Of a stretch of DNA of 15,423 nucleotides, positions 7,764 to 15,211 are shown piece after piece (position 1 is the stretch's first letter; every line of letters starts with the position of its first letter). Below the pieces are notes generated by a model, which was not told where the DNA came from, searched no databases, and was given only the letters and a program-made list of their open reading frames with translations. Where the stretch lies: the NCBI GenBank assembly GCA_046706145.1, contig JBJKPP010000010.1, positions 1 through 15,423 on the forward strand, read 5' to 3'. The position numbers and the translations under genes were made by a program. Origin of the DNA: JBJKPP01 sp046706145 (GTDB taxonomy: Bacteria > Bacteroidota > Ignavibacteria > Ignavibacteriales > Ignavibacteriaceae).

Positions 7764-8276
7764 ATGAGTAAGCAAGTTTTAGTATTTATCCTTTTTTTGG
7801 CCGGCTTTGTTTTAGGTATTTACATAATACATGAAATCACAAAACCTCCGACAAAAATTGATCCCATTGCATTCAGCCACTACGTTCATGCAAAAGAACA
7901 CAAAATCAAATGTATAAGTTGCCATCGTGGAGCAAAAACACAAGAGCGTGCAGGAATTCCCAATGTCAAATTATGTAGCGCATGTCATTCGACATTGATG
8001 GATTCATCTTCATCAAATGAAAAAGTGATTTTCCAGTATGTTAAAAAGAAAGAGATTATACCATGGAAAATATATTATCACGTGCCCGATTATGTCAATT
8101 TCTCACATAGAAGACATGTTAACCTTGCTAAACTAGATTGTGTTACTTGTCATGGGGATATGAGTGAGCAAACTTCCCCTGAGTTAAAGAATTTTACACC
8201 TGTTAAAATGCAGGTTTGTTTTCAATGTCACCAGGAGAAAAAAATAACAACAGACTGTGGAAATTGTCACCATTGA
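7764..8276 (+). CDS. Pentaheme cytochrome c, ActA/QrcA-like
   Basis: The 170-residue product has one N-terminal membrane helix (about residues 4-22) and five CXXCH heme sites: C50-H54, C71-H75, C126-H130, C152-H156 and C165-H169. FSHYVHA (residues 37-43) and FSHRRHV (113-119) supply extra histidines suited to bis-His heme ligation, and the spacing resembles the pentaheme ActA subunit of Alternative Complex III and the related QrcA. It is expected to be anchored on the periplasmic side and to exchange electrons between the complex and soluble carriers. It is the first gene of a tight set with the MopB, FeS and NrfD genes. The ribosome binding site is weak. The subunit assignment rests on heme count, ligand motifs and gene order. 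Confidence 0.88.
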   Translation: MSKQVLVFILFLAGFVLGIYIIHEITKPPTKIDPIAFSHYVHAKEHKIKCISCHRGAKTQERAGIPNVKLCSACHSTLMDSSSSNEKVIFQYVKKKEIIPWKIYYHVPDYVNFSHRRHVNLAKLDCVTCHGDMSEQTSPELKNFTPVKMQVCFQCHQEKKITTDCGNCHH

Positions 8277-8330
8277 GGCTCTTAATCTACGTGAAGACTT
8301 ATTTTAATGTAAAGCAGGAGTATTTATTGG

Positions 8331-10598
8331 ATGGAAATTAATAGAAGAGACTTTGTTAAACTTCTAGGAGGCTCATTGTTTGGTCTTGCTATTGGAAGTA
8401 GCACTGGAGCTATATTAAGGCTCCCCAATAGGGCTGAACCCATACTATACTCAGGGCCAAGATTGGAATCCTGGAAATTAAGTGCTTGTACGAAATGTCC
8501 AGGCGGTTGCAGTCTCAAAGTCCGTCTCATCGATGAACTTCCTATTCAAGCATTCGGTAATCCCAAATCACCAGTAAATGAAGGGGGAATATGTTCTTTG
8601 GGTCTAGTCTCCGTAGCAGATTTATATCATCCCTCAAGACTCACTGGGCCGGTAAGAAAAGTCGATGGAGAATTTAAACCATTGAAGTATGAAGAAGCAT
8701 ATAGGATATTATTTAATCACCTCGAGAAAAGTATAACTCAAAATAGACATGATGATGTTTTTTTTGTTGCTCAAACCACTTCTAAGCTTCGTGCAAGTTT
8801 GTTCCGAGAATTCTCTAACGTAACTGGTTTCAAGAATCTTATTGTGGATAATTTCCAAGAGGGGAGCTATTTTCCATTTTATAAAGTTGCGAATGAGTCC
8901 CCCGATTTTGTTGATTTTGATAGTTGTGATTATCTATTGAACTTCGGTGCACAACTGACAGAAATTTCTGAAAATCCTATTTACTTTACTCGAAAATTAA
9001 ATGAGTACAGGGCAAAGGGTCATAAGGTTGTTGCTATTCAATCGCGTCTTACTCCAAGCGTATCTAAACTCGATGATTGGATTCCACTTAGCTCTAATGT
9101 CTTTGGCGATTTAGCTCTGGGTATTGCTTATGTTCTTTTAAAAGATGAGCAGTACGATAAACACTATGTTGAGAATAACTTCTCGGAGTTTGCTGACTTT
9201 AAGGCTTATGTTTTGAAAAATTATATACCTGAGAAAGTTGCAGAATCTACTGGAATACCTGCAGAGACGATTTTGAAAATTGGAAGAGAATTTGAGATGG
9301 CATCAGTTCCAATTGCTTACTTTGATGAGTCGGTATTGTATAGTTCTAATGGAACAGAAAATGCCTTCGCGATAATAGCTTTAAATGCATTAAGAGGTTT
9401 TGCCGGATTTGCTAAGATAAAAAATAATTTATTTGGAGAACTCTTTCAAAATAAAAATCCGGAAGATGAAAAAGTTACTTTTTCAACCCTATTTAAAAAG
9501 CTTTCAATTGGTCAAGGGGTGCAGACGTTAATGATATCCGGCAGCAATTTTATTTTTAACAGTATCAATAGCAAAGATTTGGAAAAACAGTTGAAGTCTA
9601 TTCCTTTTATCGTCAGTTTTTCATCTTTTGTAGATGAAACCTCTTCATTTGCTGATCTTATAATACCAGATCATTGCAATTTCGAAAAATTAGATTTATT
9701 GATTGATGAGTCTATGGGAAAGCCAATTGCTACAATTCAACAACCGATAGTTGAGCCTTTTTTCAAGACGGTGGACACCAGCGATATCATTATCTCTTTA
9801 ATGAAACAACTGAGGCCAAAGGCTACATTTTCTTATAGAAACTACTCTGACTATGTTGAGCTAGCTGCAAAGAAAATTTACTCTGCTAAACAAGGAATTT
9901 TTATAAATCAGAACAAGCCAACTGTAGTTGAAAAAGGTCTAAGAGAAATAGGATGGCAGACTGAACAATTTGGAAGCTTCGATGACTTTTGGGATAGGTT
10001 AATGGATTCTGGAGGATGGTGGGATCCACTTGCTGAAAAAAAATTATATAATCCAAAGGTTGATATTAAGTTGTTGTTAAATAAGAAACAATTTCCTTCG
10101 AAAGATTCCCCAAGTTCAGCGTCGGGAAACAAACTATTACTGAATGTTTATAAAAGAAACCTTGACTATAAAGGAAACATGAGCATCTATCCTACACTTG
10201 TTGAACAATTTGGAAGTGGATGGTCAATTTTCTATCAATTATGGGCAGAAATAAATCCGGAGACTGCACGCAGATTATTATTGAAAGACAGAAGTAAGTT
10301 GATAGTAGAAACAGCCAAAGGTATGTTTCCAGTGGTTTTGGTTTACAACCCCACAGTAGTTCCTGGAAATCTGGATATTCCATTTGGTTTAGGTCATACT
10401 GTGCTAGGGGATAGCTGCGGCGTCAATCCTTTAAATTACCTGGATGACAAATATGATAAATTCTCAGGGAACCCCACGTTATCTGAAACTATAGGAATAA
10501 TTAATGGTTCTTCATCTAATAGTGGAATATTTTCATTCCAGAAACCGGCAGATCAAGATCTGAATCGAGAAAAGGATACTAGGAGGTTCTATGCCTAG
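8331..10598 (+). CDS. Molybdopterin oxidoreductase family subunit, ActB-N/QrcB-like
   Basis: The 755-residue protein starts with a twin-arginine signal (NRRDFVKLLGG, residues 4-14), so it should be exported folded. The N-terminal 4Fe-4S ligands are C53, C56, C60 and C88. The body matches the CISM molybdopterin family: NFGAQLTE in the central fold and, near the C-terminus, a dinucleotide-binding-type segment with LDIPFGLGHT and GVNPLNYL. These features are those of the ActB N-terminal half and QrcB, members of this family thought to lack a molybdenum cofactor and to serve as an electron-transfer scaffold. I cannot identify a metal-ligating Ser, Cys or Asp. GGAG at 8317-8320 supports the start. 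The stop overlaps the next gene by 8 bp, implying coupled translation and a fixed ratio with the ferredoxin subunit. Confidence 0.87.
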   Translation: MEINRRDFVKLLGGSLFGLAIGSSTGAILRLPNRAEPILYSGPRLESWKLSACTKCPGGCSLKVRLIDELPIQAFGNPKSPVNEGGICSLGLVSVADLYHPSRLTGPVRKVDGEFKPLKYEEAYRILFNHLEKSITQNRHDDVFFVAQTTSKLRASLFREFSNVTGFKNLIVDNFQEGSYFPFYKVANESPDFVDFDSCDYLLNFGAQLTEISENPIYFTRKLNEYRAKGHKVVAIQSRLTPSVSKLDDWIPLSSNVFGDLALGIAYVLLKDEQYDKHYVENNFSEFADFKAYVLKNYIPEKVAESTGIPAETILKIGREFEMASVPIAYFDESVLYSSNGTENAFAIIALNALRGFAGFAKIKNNLFGELFQNKNPEDEKVTFSTLFKKLSIGQGVQTLMISGSNFIFNSINSKDLEKQLKSIPFIVSFSSFVDETSSFADLIIPDHCNFEKLDLLIDESMGKPIATIQQPIVEPFFKTVDTSDIIISLMKQLRPKATFSYRNYSDYVELAAKKIYSAKQGIFINQNKPTVVEKGLREIGWQTEQFGSFDDFWDRLMDSGGWWDPLAEKKLYNPKVDIKLLLNKKQFPSKDSPSSASGNKLLLNVYKRNLDYKGNMSIYPTLVEQFGSGWSIFYQLWAEINPETARRLLLKDRSKLIVETAKGMFPVVLVYNPTVVPGNLDIPFGLGHTVLGDSCGVNPLNYLDDKYDKFSGNPTLSETIGIINGSSSNSGIFSFQKPADQDLNREKDTRRFYA

Positions 10599-11280
10599 AT
10601 ATGGAATGGTAATAGATCTGAATAAGTGCAATCAGTGCGAGGCATGTGTAACTGCTTGTAAACTTGAAAACAATGTTCAGATTGTCTCCAAGGCAAACGC
10701 TGCTATGGGTAGAGTTATGATGTGGATGAAAATGCTCACCACAAATTATGAAGGTAATTTCCCTGAGATACGGCCGGTATCTTTACCTATATTCTGTGTT
10801 CAGTGTGATGAACCTCCCTGTATAAAAGTGTGTCCGGTCAGGGCAACTTATAGAAGAGATGACGGTATAGTAGCACAGATTTATCCCCAATGTATTGGTT
10901 GTAGATATTGCATGGCAAATTGTCCCTACACTGTAAAAGTATTCAATTGGTATAAAGACGAACAACCTATTGAATATGAGAAGTGTTACAATATTGACGT
11001 TTCCGTACGTCCCAAAGGCGTGGTGGAAAAATGTACATTTTGTATCCACCGTTTACAGAAAGCCAGAGAAAAAGTAAAAGCTGAACACAGAAAAATGCAG
11101 GAAAGCGATTACATTACAGCTTGTGCAGAGGTATGCCCTGCTCATGCTATATACTTTGGAGATCTTGATGACCCACATAGTCAAGTATCGAAATCTATGA
11201 GTGATTATCGGAAATTTACTTTACAAGAAGAACTAGGCACAGAACCGAAGGTTTACTATTTAAGTGAAAAATCGCAATGA
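10591..11280 (+). CDS. Four-cluster ferredoxin subunit, ActB-C/QrcC-like
   Basis: The 229-residue protein has four cysteine groups typical of the DmsB/PsrB/QrcC family: C13-C16-C19-C23, C69-C72-C77-C81, C101-C104-C107-C111 and C148-C151-C178-C182. All sixteen ligands are present, with one extra Cys at 132, so four cubane clusters are expected. It should wire the MopB-type subunit to the membrane quinone subunit and pentaheme cytochrome. In Alternative Complex III this domain is fused to MopB as ActB; here it is a separate gene, as in Qrc. The start is strongly supported by AGGAGG at 10581-10586 and lies inside the end of the MopB gene. It has no signal peptide, so it probably travels with its Tat-exported partner. 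Confidence 0.92.
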   Translation: MPRYGMVIDLNKCNQCEACVTACKLENNVQIVSKANAAMGRVMMWMKMLTTNYEGNFPEIRPVSLPIFCVQCDEPPCIKVCPVRATYRRDDGIVAQIYPQCIGCRYCMANCPYTVKVFNWYKDEQPIEYEKCYNIDVSVRPKGVVEKCTFCIHRLQKAREKVKAEHRKMQESDYITACAEVCPAHAIYFGDLDDPHSQVSKSMSDYRKFTLQEELGTEPKVYYLSEKSQ

Positions 11281-11321
11281 GGATTTTGATTTATTTTGTT
11301 ATACCATTGAAGGCTCTATAG

Positions 11322-12668
11322 ATGAATGACTCTCTAAAATTCGATGAAGATGAGACCCTATTTCGTCCAATCTATCATACTGGAAAAGGCTTCTATGTTT
11401 TAGCTGCAGCTCTAGGAGCCATAGCATTGTTTGGTGCTTTTATGTATATAAGGCAGCTCATATTTGGTCTCGGGGTAACAGGAATGAATGTGCCAGTTAG
11501 TTGGGGATTTTATATTATTAGTTTTGTTTTTTTCATTGGAATTTCCCACGCGGGTACACTAATATCTGCTATATTACGCTTATCTAAAGCTGAATGGAGA
11601 AGGCCGATTACTAGGATGGCGGAAGTAATCACGGGGATTGTTCTGTTAATAGGTGGAATTCATCCTATAATTGATTTAGGAAGACCGGATAGGATACTTC
11701 ATATATTTGAACGAGGGCGGTTGCAGTCCCCCCTTCTCTGGGATGTAACAAGCATTACCGCATATTTTACAGCTTCAACAATTTACCTTTATCTTCCCCT
11801 AATTCCTGACATTGCACTGTTAAGAGATAGAGGGGGAAGATTTCATAAGCTTTATAAAGTGTTGTCATGGGGATATGACGGTACAGAAAAACAAAAACAC
11901 GTGCTCGAAAGGGCAATAAGTATACTAATGGTTATGGTCATTCCGATTGCAGTTTCGGTTCATACGGTAATTTCATGGATTTTTTCAATGACTCTGCAAC
12001 CAGGATGGCATAGCACTATATTTGGACCTTATTTTGTTGTTGGTGCAATCTATTCAGGTATTGCGGCACTTATAATTGTTATGATAGCATTCCGAAAAGC
12101 ATACCATCTGGAGGATTATCTCAAAGAAATTCATTTTAAGTATTTAGGTACTCTCCTTTTAGTTATGTCTCTGCTTTGGTTCTATTTTACATTTGCGGAA
12201 TATCTTACAACATTTTATGGACACGAGCCGCCTGAGATGAGAGTCTTTCTTTACAAATTTGTGGGTAACTATTCTCCATATTTCTGGCTGATGGTTGTTT
12301 GTAATTTTTTAATACCCATTGTCTTTTTAAGTAATAAGAAGCTAAAAACTATTCGTGGAATTCTATTTACTTCAATAGCAGTGGTGTTAGGCATGTGGCT
12401 TGAAAGATTAATCATTATTGTACCATCAATGGCTAATCCGAGACTTCCGTATCCAACAGGTATTTATGTGCCTTCATTAACCGAAGTAGCCTTGCTTCTT
12501 GGAGCAACTGCCGCATTTATTCTTGGATTCATGGGCTTTTCAAAACTATTCCCATTAGTATCAATTTGGGAAATTAAGGAAGGACGCGAAGAAAGTGTAA
12601 AAACAGTATCGGAACGCTTACACGAATATCTTCCTTCAAAAGGTCACATAAGGCATGAAATCATATGA
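11322..12668 (+). CDS. NrfD-family quinone-site membrane subunit, ActC/QrcD-like
   Basis: The 448-residue protein has about ten hydrophobic helices, the number seen in ActC, ActF and PsrC-type NrfD proteins. Recognisable signatures include WGFYIISFVFFIGISHAGTL (helix 2), GIHPIIDLGRPDR after helix 3, SPLLWDV before helix 4, and SVHTVISW then PGWHSTIFGPYFVVGAIYSG around helices 5-6. It should bind quinone or quinol and deliver electrons to the FeS subunit. From memory many ActC/ActF proteins have an acidic residue (SWDF or SFDF) shortly after the HTV motif; here it is SWIF with Ile220, which could bear on proton handling. GAAGG at 11309-11313 is the likely ribosome binding site. The end overlaps the next gene by 14 bp. 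Confidence 0.92.
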   Translation: MNDSLKFDEDETLFRPIYHTGKGFYVLAAALGAIALFGAFMYIRQLIFGLGVTGMNVPVSWGFYIISFVFFIGISHAGTLISAILRLSKAEWRRPITRMAEVITGIVLLIGGIHPIIDLGRPDRILHIFERGRLQSPLLWDVTSITAYFTASTIYLYLPLIPDIALLRDRGGRFHKLYKVLSWGYDGTEKQKHVLERAISILMVMVIPIAVSVHTVISWIFSMTLQPGWHSTIFGPYFVVGAIYSGIAALIIVMIAFRKAYHLEDYLKEIHFKYLGTLLLVMSLLWFYFTFAEYLTTFYGHEPPEMRVFLYKFVGNYSPYFWLMVVCNFLIPIVFLSNKKLKTIRGILFTSIAVVLGMWLERLIIIVPSMANPRLPYPTGIYVPSLTEVALLLGATAAFILGFMGFSKLFPLVSIWEIKEGREESVKTVSERLHEYLPSKGHIRHEII

Positions 12669-12936
12669 GAGATTTATGTTTAATAAAATAAAAAATGTTT
12701 TCGGAAATATTATTCTTATTCAAGTTGTACTTTTATCATTTATCTGGATGCTTGCAAGTGCAATGACATGGTTATTTATAAACCTGGTAAATGTATCGTA
12801 CCAAGTGAATGATCATCAAACAGCTTCAATTGCCATTAGCATCCTTGGAGTTTTTGTCTTCTGGATTTTAGCAGGTATCTTGACATATGTTTTAGTTGGA
12901 TTGTACAGAGGAAGAAATAAGGAGAGTAATAAATGA
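12655..12936 (+). CDS. Small two-helix membrane protein, 93 aa
   Basis: The 93-residue product has hydrophobic helices at about 17-44 and 57-84, a short polar loop (VSYQVNDHQTAS) between them, and a basic C-terminal tail. It overlaps the NrfD gene by 14 bp at its start and the tetraheme cytochrome gene by 4 bp at its end, so it is almost certainly co-translated and likely a structural part of the same complex. I recognise no family; it is too short for ActD and lacks heme motifs. A second in-frame ATG at 12676, preceded by GAGAG at 12667-12671, could be the true start and would give 86 residues. Confidence 0.75.
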   Translation: MKSYERFMFNKIKNVFGNIILIQVVLLSFIWMLASAMTWLFINLVNVSYQVNDHQTASIAISILGVFVFWILAGILTYVLVGLYRGRNKESNK

Positions 12937-14123
12937 AAAGCAGAATTTTATTTCTAACTCTCTTAACTATCTTGGTATGCAGTACGATTATTTACTATGG
13001 ATTTACAGCAAATGATTATTTGCAACAGCAACAATCGAATGGAAATAATCTACCTTCAAATCCATTAAAAGGTAGAATTGTTTTTGAACAAAAAGGCTGC
13101 ATTAATTGCCATGCCATTAACGGATACGGCGGTAAAATAGCACCAGACTTTGGAACGCACAACTTTTTCGGAAACGATTATGATTTAATAGCTGCAATGT
13201 GGAATCACTCGCCAAACATGTTGAGGAAAATGCGGAAAAACAGTATTGATAAAGAGGTATTAAGTTCCACAGACTTTAGAAACCTAAGATATTTTCTACA
13301 GTTCCTGCGCTATTTGGGAAGCGGCGGAGAAGTTAGCAAGGGGCAAAACCTTTTTGTAAATATGAAATGTATTGAATGCCATTCAGTTGGTGAAGAGAAC
13401 TCTAAGAAAATTAGGCTTGATAGCATTGGAGTATATGCTTCACCCCTTTATTTGGCGCAAGTGATGTGGAACCACGCTGTAAAAATGCAGAGTGAACAGA
13501 GACTTTCCGGTGTTAAAATTCCAGTTTTTAAGGACAATGAATTTGCAGACCTATCAGCCTACATTGGTGAGGTTAGTACTTATGGCAAACATGAAAAGGT
13601 ATATATGTCACCTGGTGATCCTTTGAAGGGTGAAAAATTATTTTTTATAAAGAAGTGTTATTCTTGTCATGTCCAAAAACGAATAGGCCCTGACCTTAAA
13701 AAATATAATTTCAATAAGAGCGTTGCCGAAATAGCAGGAATGATGTGGAACCATGCTGCAAATATGCAGACAGCCATGCGTGCATATAAAGTAACATGGC
13801 CTTTATTTAAGGGAGACGAAATGGCAAATCTCATTTCCTATCTTTACTTTGAGAATAGGAGCACAGTAAAAGGCTCAATCGGAAAAGGTGAGGAACTCAT
13901 AAAACACAAAAACTGTATCAGTTGTCATAATTCTGGTAATAATTATGGAGCTCCTGAAATCACAGCCATAGGTCCATTTCATAACAAGGATGATTTTTTC
14001 AGTGAAATATGGAATCATTTGCCGATGATGGAGAAAAGTTTTTACAAACAGGGAAAATCATTGCCTAACCTATCATCTTCAGACATAAAATCTTTATATC
14101 TTTACTTTAACCGTAGGAAATAG
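12933..14123 (+). CDS. Tetraheme cytochrome c of four tandem WNH-type domains
   Basis: The 396-residue protein has an N-terminal hydrophobic segment (about residues 4-22) that may be a signal peptide or anchor. It then has four cytochrome c units with CXXCH at C56-H60, C146-H150, C242-H246 and C328-H332. Each unit is followed by a WNHxxxM motif starting at W90, W179, W272 and W360, so the protein arose by internal duplication. The usual axial-Met position (MP.F in many cytochromes) reads IPVF in unit 2 and WPLF in unit 3, suggesting that the His or Met of WNHxxxM might ligate the heme instead. It overlaps the small membrane gene by ATGA. It probably replaces the monoheme ActE as the periplasmic electron outlet of the complex. 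Confidence 0.9.
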   Translation: MKSRILFLTLLTILVCSTIIYYGFTANDYLQQQQSNGNNLPSNPLKGRIVFEQKGCINCHAINGYGGKIAPDFGTHNFFGNDYDLIAAMWNHSPNMLRKMRKNSIDKEVLSSTDFRNLRYFLQFLRYLGSGGEVSKGQNLFVNMKCIECHSVGEENSKKIRLDSIGVYASPLYLAQVMWNHAVKMQSEQRLSGVKIPVFKDNEFADLSAYIGEVSTYGKHEKVYMSPGDPLKGEKLFFIKKCYSCHVQKRIGPDLKKYNFNKSVAEIAGMMWNHAANMQTAMRAYKVTWPLFKGDEMANLISYLYFENRSTVKGSIGKGEELIKHKNCISCHNSGNNYGAPEITAIGPFHNKDDFFSEIWNHLPMMEKSFYKQGKSLPNLSSSDIKSLYLYFNRRK

Positions 14124-14174
14124 ATACTGTATTTAAATTTTCTTAAATTACTTAACGTACAAAAAAGAGTGTGT

Positions 14175-14780
14175 ATGAGTAGAAATATATTTTCAATTTT
14201 ATCATTTACTTTACTGACAGCTATTGTTACTATTCCAGCCATGGCAGGAAATATCAAAGGTAAGGTTCATCTAAAAGGGGCAAAGCAAAGTACAGGTGTC
14301 TTAGTTTACTTAGAACATGTTGAGGGTAAATTTGCACCGCCTAAAAAACCGGCACAAATGAATCAGTCTAACCTAGCGTTTTCACCTATGGTACTGCCTA
14401 TTTTAGTAGGAACCACGGTCAATTTTTTGAACAGCGACAGTGTGCTTCATAACGTTTTTACACCTAGCAATTGCGGTGGTAATTTTAATCTGGGTACCTG
14501 GCCAAAAGGCGAAATTCGTTCTCACACTTTTACCAAATCAGGCTGTATCGATACTATCCTTTGTGACGTTCATCCTGATATGCAGGCATGGATAGTGGTT
14601 CTTCAGAACCCATACTTTACTCAAACGAACCAAGATGGAGAATTTGAAATAAGAAATATTCCCCCGGGAACATATGTATTAAGGATTTGGTATCCTTTCT
14701 ACAACACTATATCTGAGAATGTTAAGATCAAAGATACTAAAGTTTTAATACAGGACTTCACTTTGAAAAGAACTTACTAA
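14175..14780 (+). CDS. Blue-copper (cupredoxin) protein with carboxypeptidase-regulatory-like tail
   Basis: The 201-residue precursor has a signal peptide ending near AMA|GN (residue 24). Type 1 copper ligands are visible: H92 in HNVF, and C130, H133 and M136 in CDVHPDM. This arrangement is typical of a plastocyanin-like group often labelled methylamine utilization protein. The C-terminal part, DGEFEIRNIPPGTYVLRIWYP (about 154-174), resembles a carboxypeptidase-regulatory-like beta sandwich. It is likely a periplasmic one-electron carrier. I chose ATG 14175 over the in-frame GTG 14169 because AAAGAG at 14164-14169 gives proper spacing. It lies 51 bp after the tetraheme gene in the same direction, so co-transcription is likely. 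The redox partner is unknown. Confidence 0.85.
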   Translation: MSRNIFSILSFTLLTAIVTIPAMAGNIKGKVHLKGAKQSTGVLVYLEHVEGKFAPPKKPAQMNQSNLAFSPMVLPILVGTTVNFLNSDSVLHNVFTPSNCGGNFNLGTWPKGEIRSHTFTKSGCIDTILCDVHPDMQAWIVVLQNPYFTQTNQDGEFEIRNIPPGTYVLRIWYPFYNTISENVKIKDTKVLIQDFTLKRTY

Positions 14781-15211
14781 AAACAATTTTTTAACTACCG
14801 AAATGGCTTTGTCCTATAACGATGTGCTATGTACATGTTGGTCCACTCCTTAGATGTTGGTACCTAGAAGAATTCAGGTATTGACTTGTAAACACGGTGT
14901 TTTCCGAATATTGTTCAATTCGGGTAAGAGGTAACAAAACCGCAAAATTCGATTTCCCAAAATCTTTGAATTTGAACGAAAAACAAAAAAAATTCTTTCT
15001 GTAGTACTTGTTTCGGGCCCCCGCTACCATTTAGCCCTCAAAATGAAAAATTTTGATAGTTTTTTGTTTTTTAAGCGCTACAAATACTACACAACCAAGT
15101 TGCTTCCTGTCCGGCTGGTGCAGCATAGTATAGTGCTTTGGGCTTGCTTGAACTACACTTGGAATATGAATTCGTTCAGATCAATCACCCGACCGGTAAG
15201 CCGGTTAATCA
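14781..15211. other. Gene-free region between convergent genes
   Basis: About 430 bp separates the cupredoxin gene from the convergent minus-strand gene. I see no credible coding region. It holds a small inverted repeat, CCGAAT (14904-14909) and ATTCGG (14918-14923), a G/C-rich patch GGGCCCCCGC at 15015-15024, and A- and T-runs around 14980-15000 and 15060-15072. No clear terminator follows the cupredoxin stop. The mixed texture could be an old insertion or recombination scar. Confidence 0.45.
15192..15205 (-). terminator. G+C-rich hairpin after the minus-strand gene
   Basis: ACCGG (15192-15196) and CCGGT (15201-15205) flank a TAAG loop. The hairpin sits 6 bp past the minus-strand stop codon (15212-15214). 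It lacks a T-run on the minus strand, so it is at best a weak or Rho-assisted terminator. Confidence 0.35.

Noticed and set aside
14827..15030. 67-codon minus-strand ORF in the right-hand gap
   Set aside because: Its composition looks random, there is no ribosome binding site and no recognisable motif.
15040..15125. Possible integron attC-like element or cassette boundary
   Set aside because: Some TAAnnAAC-like fragments occur, but I could not find a paired core site with matching arms.
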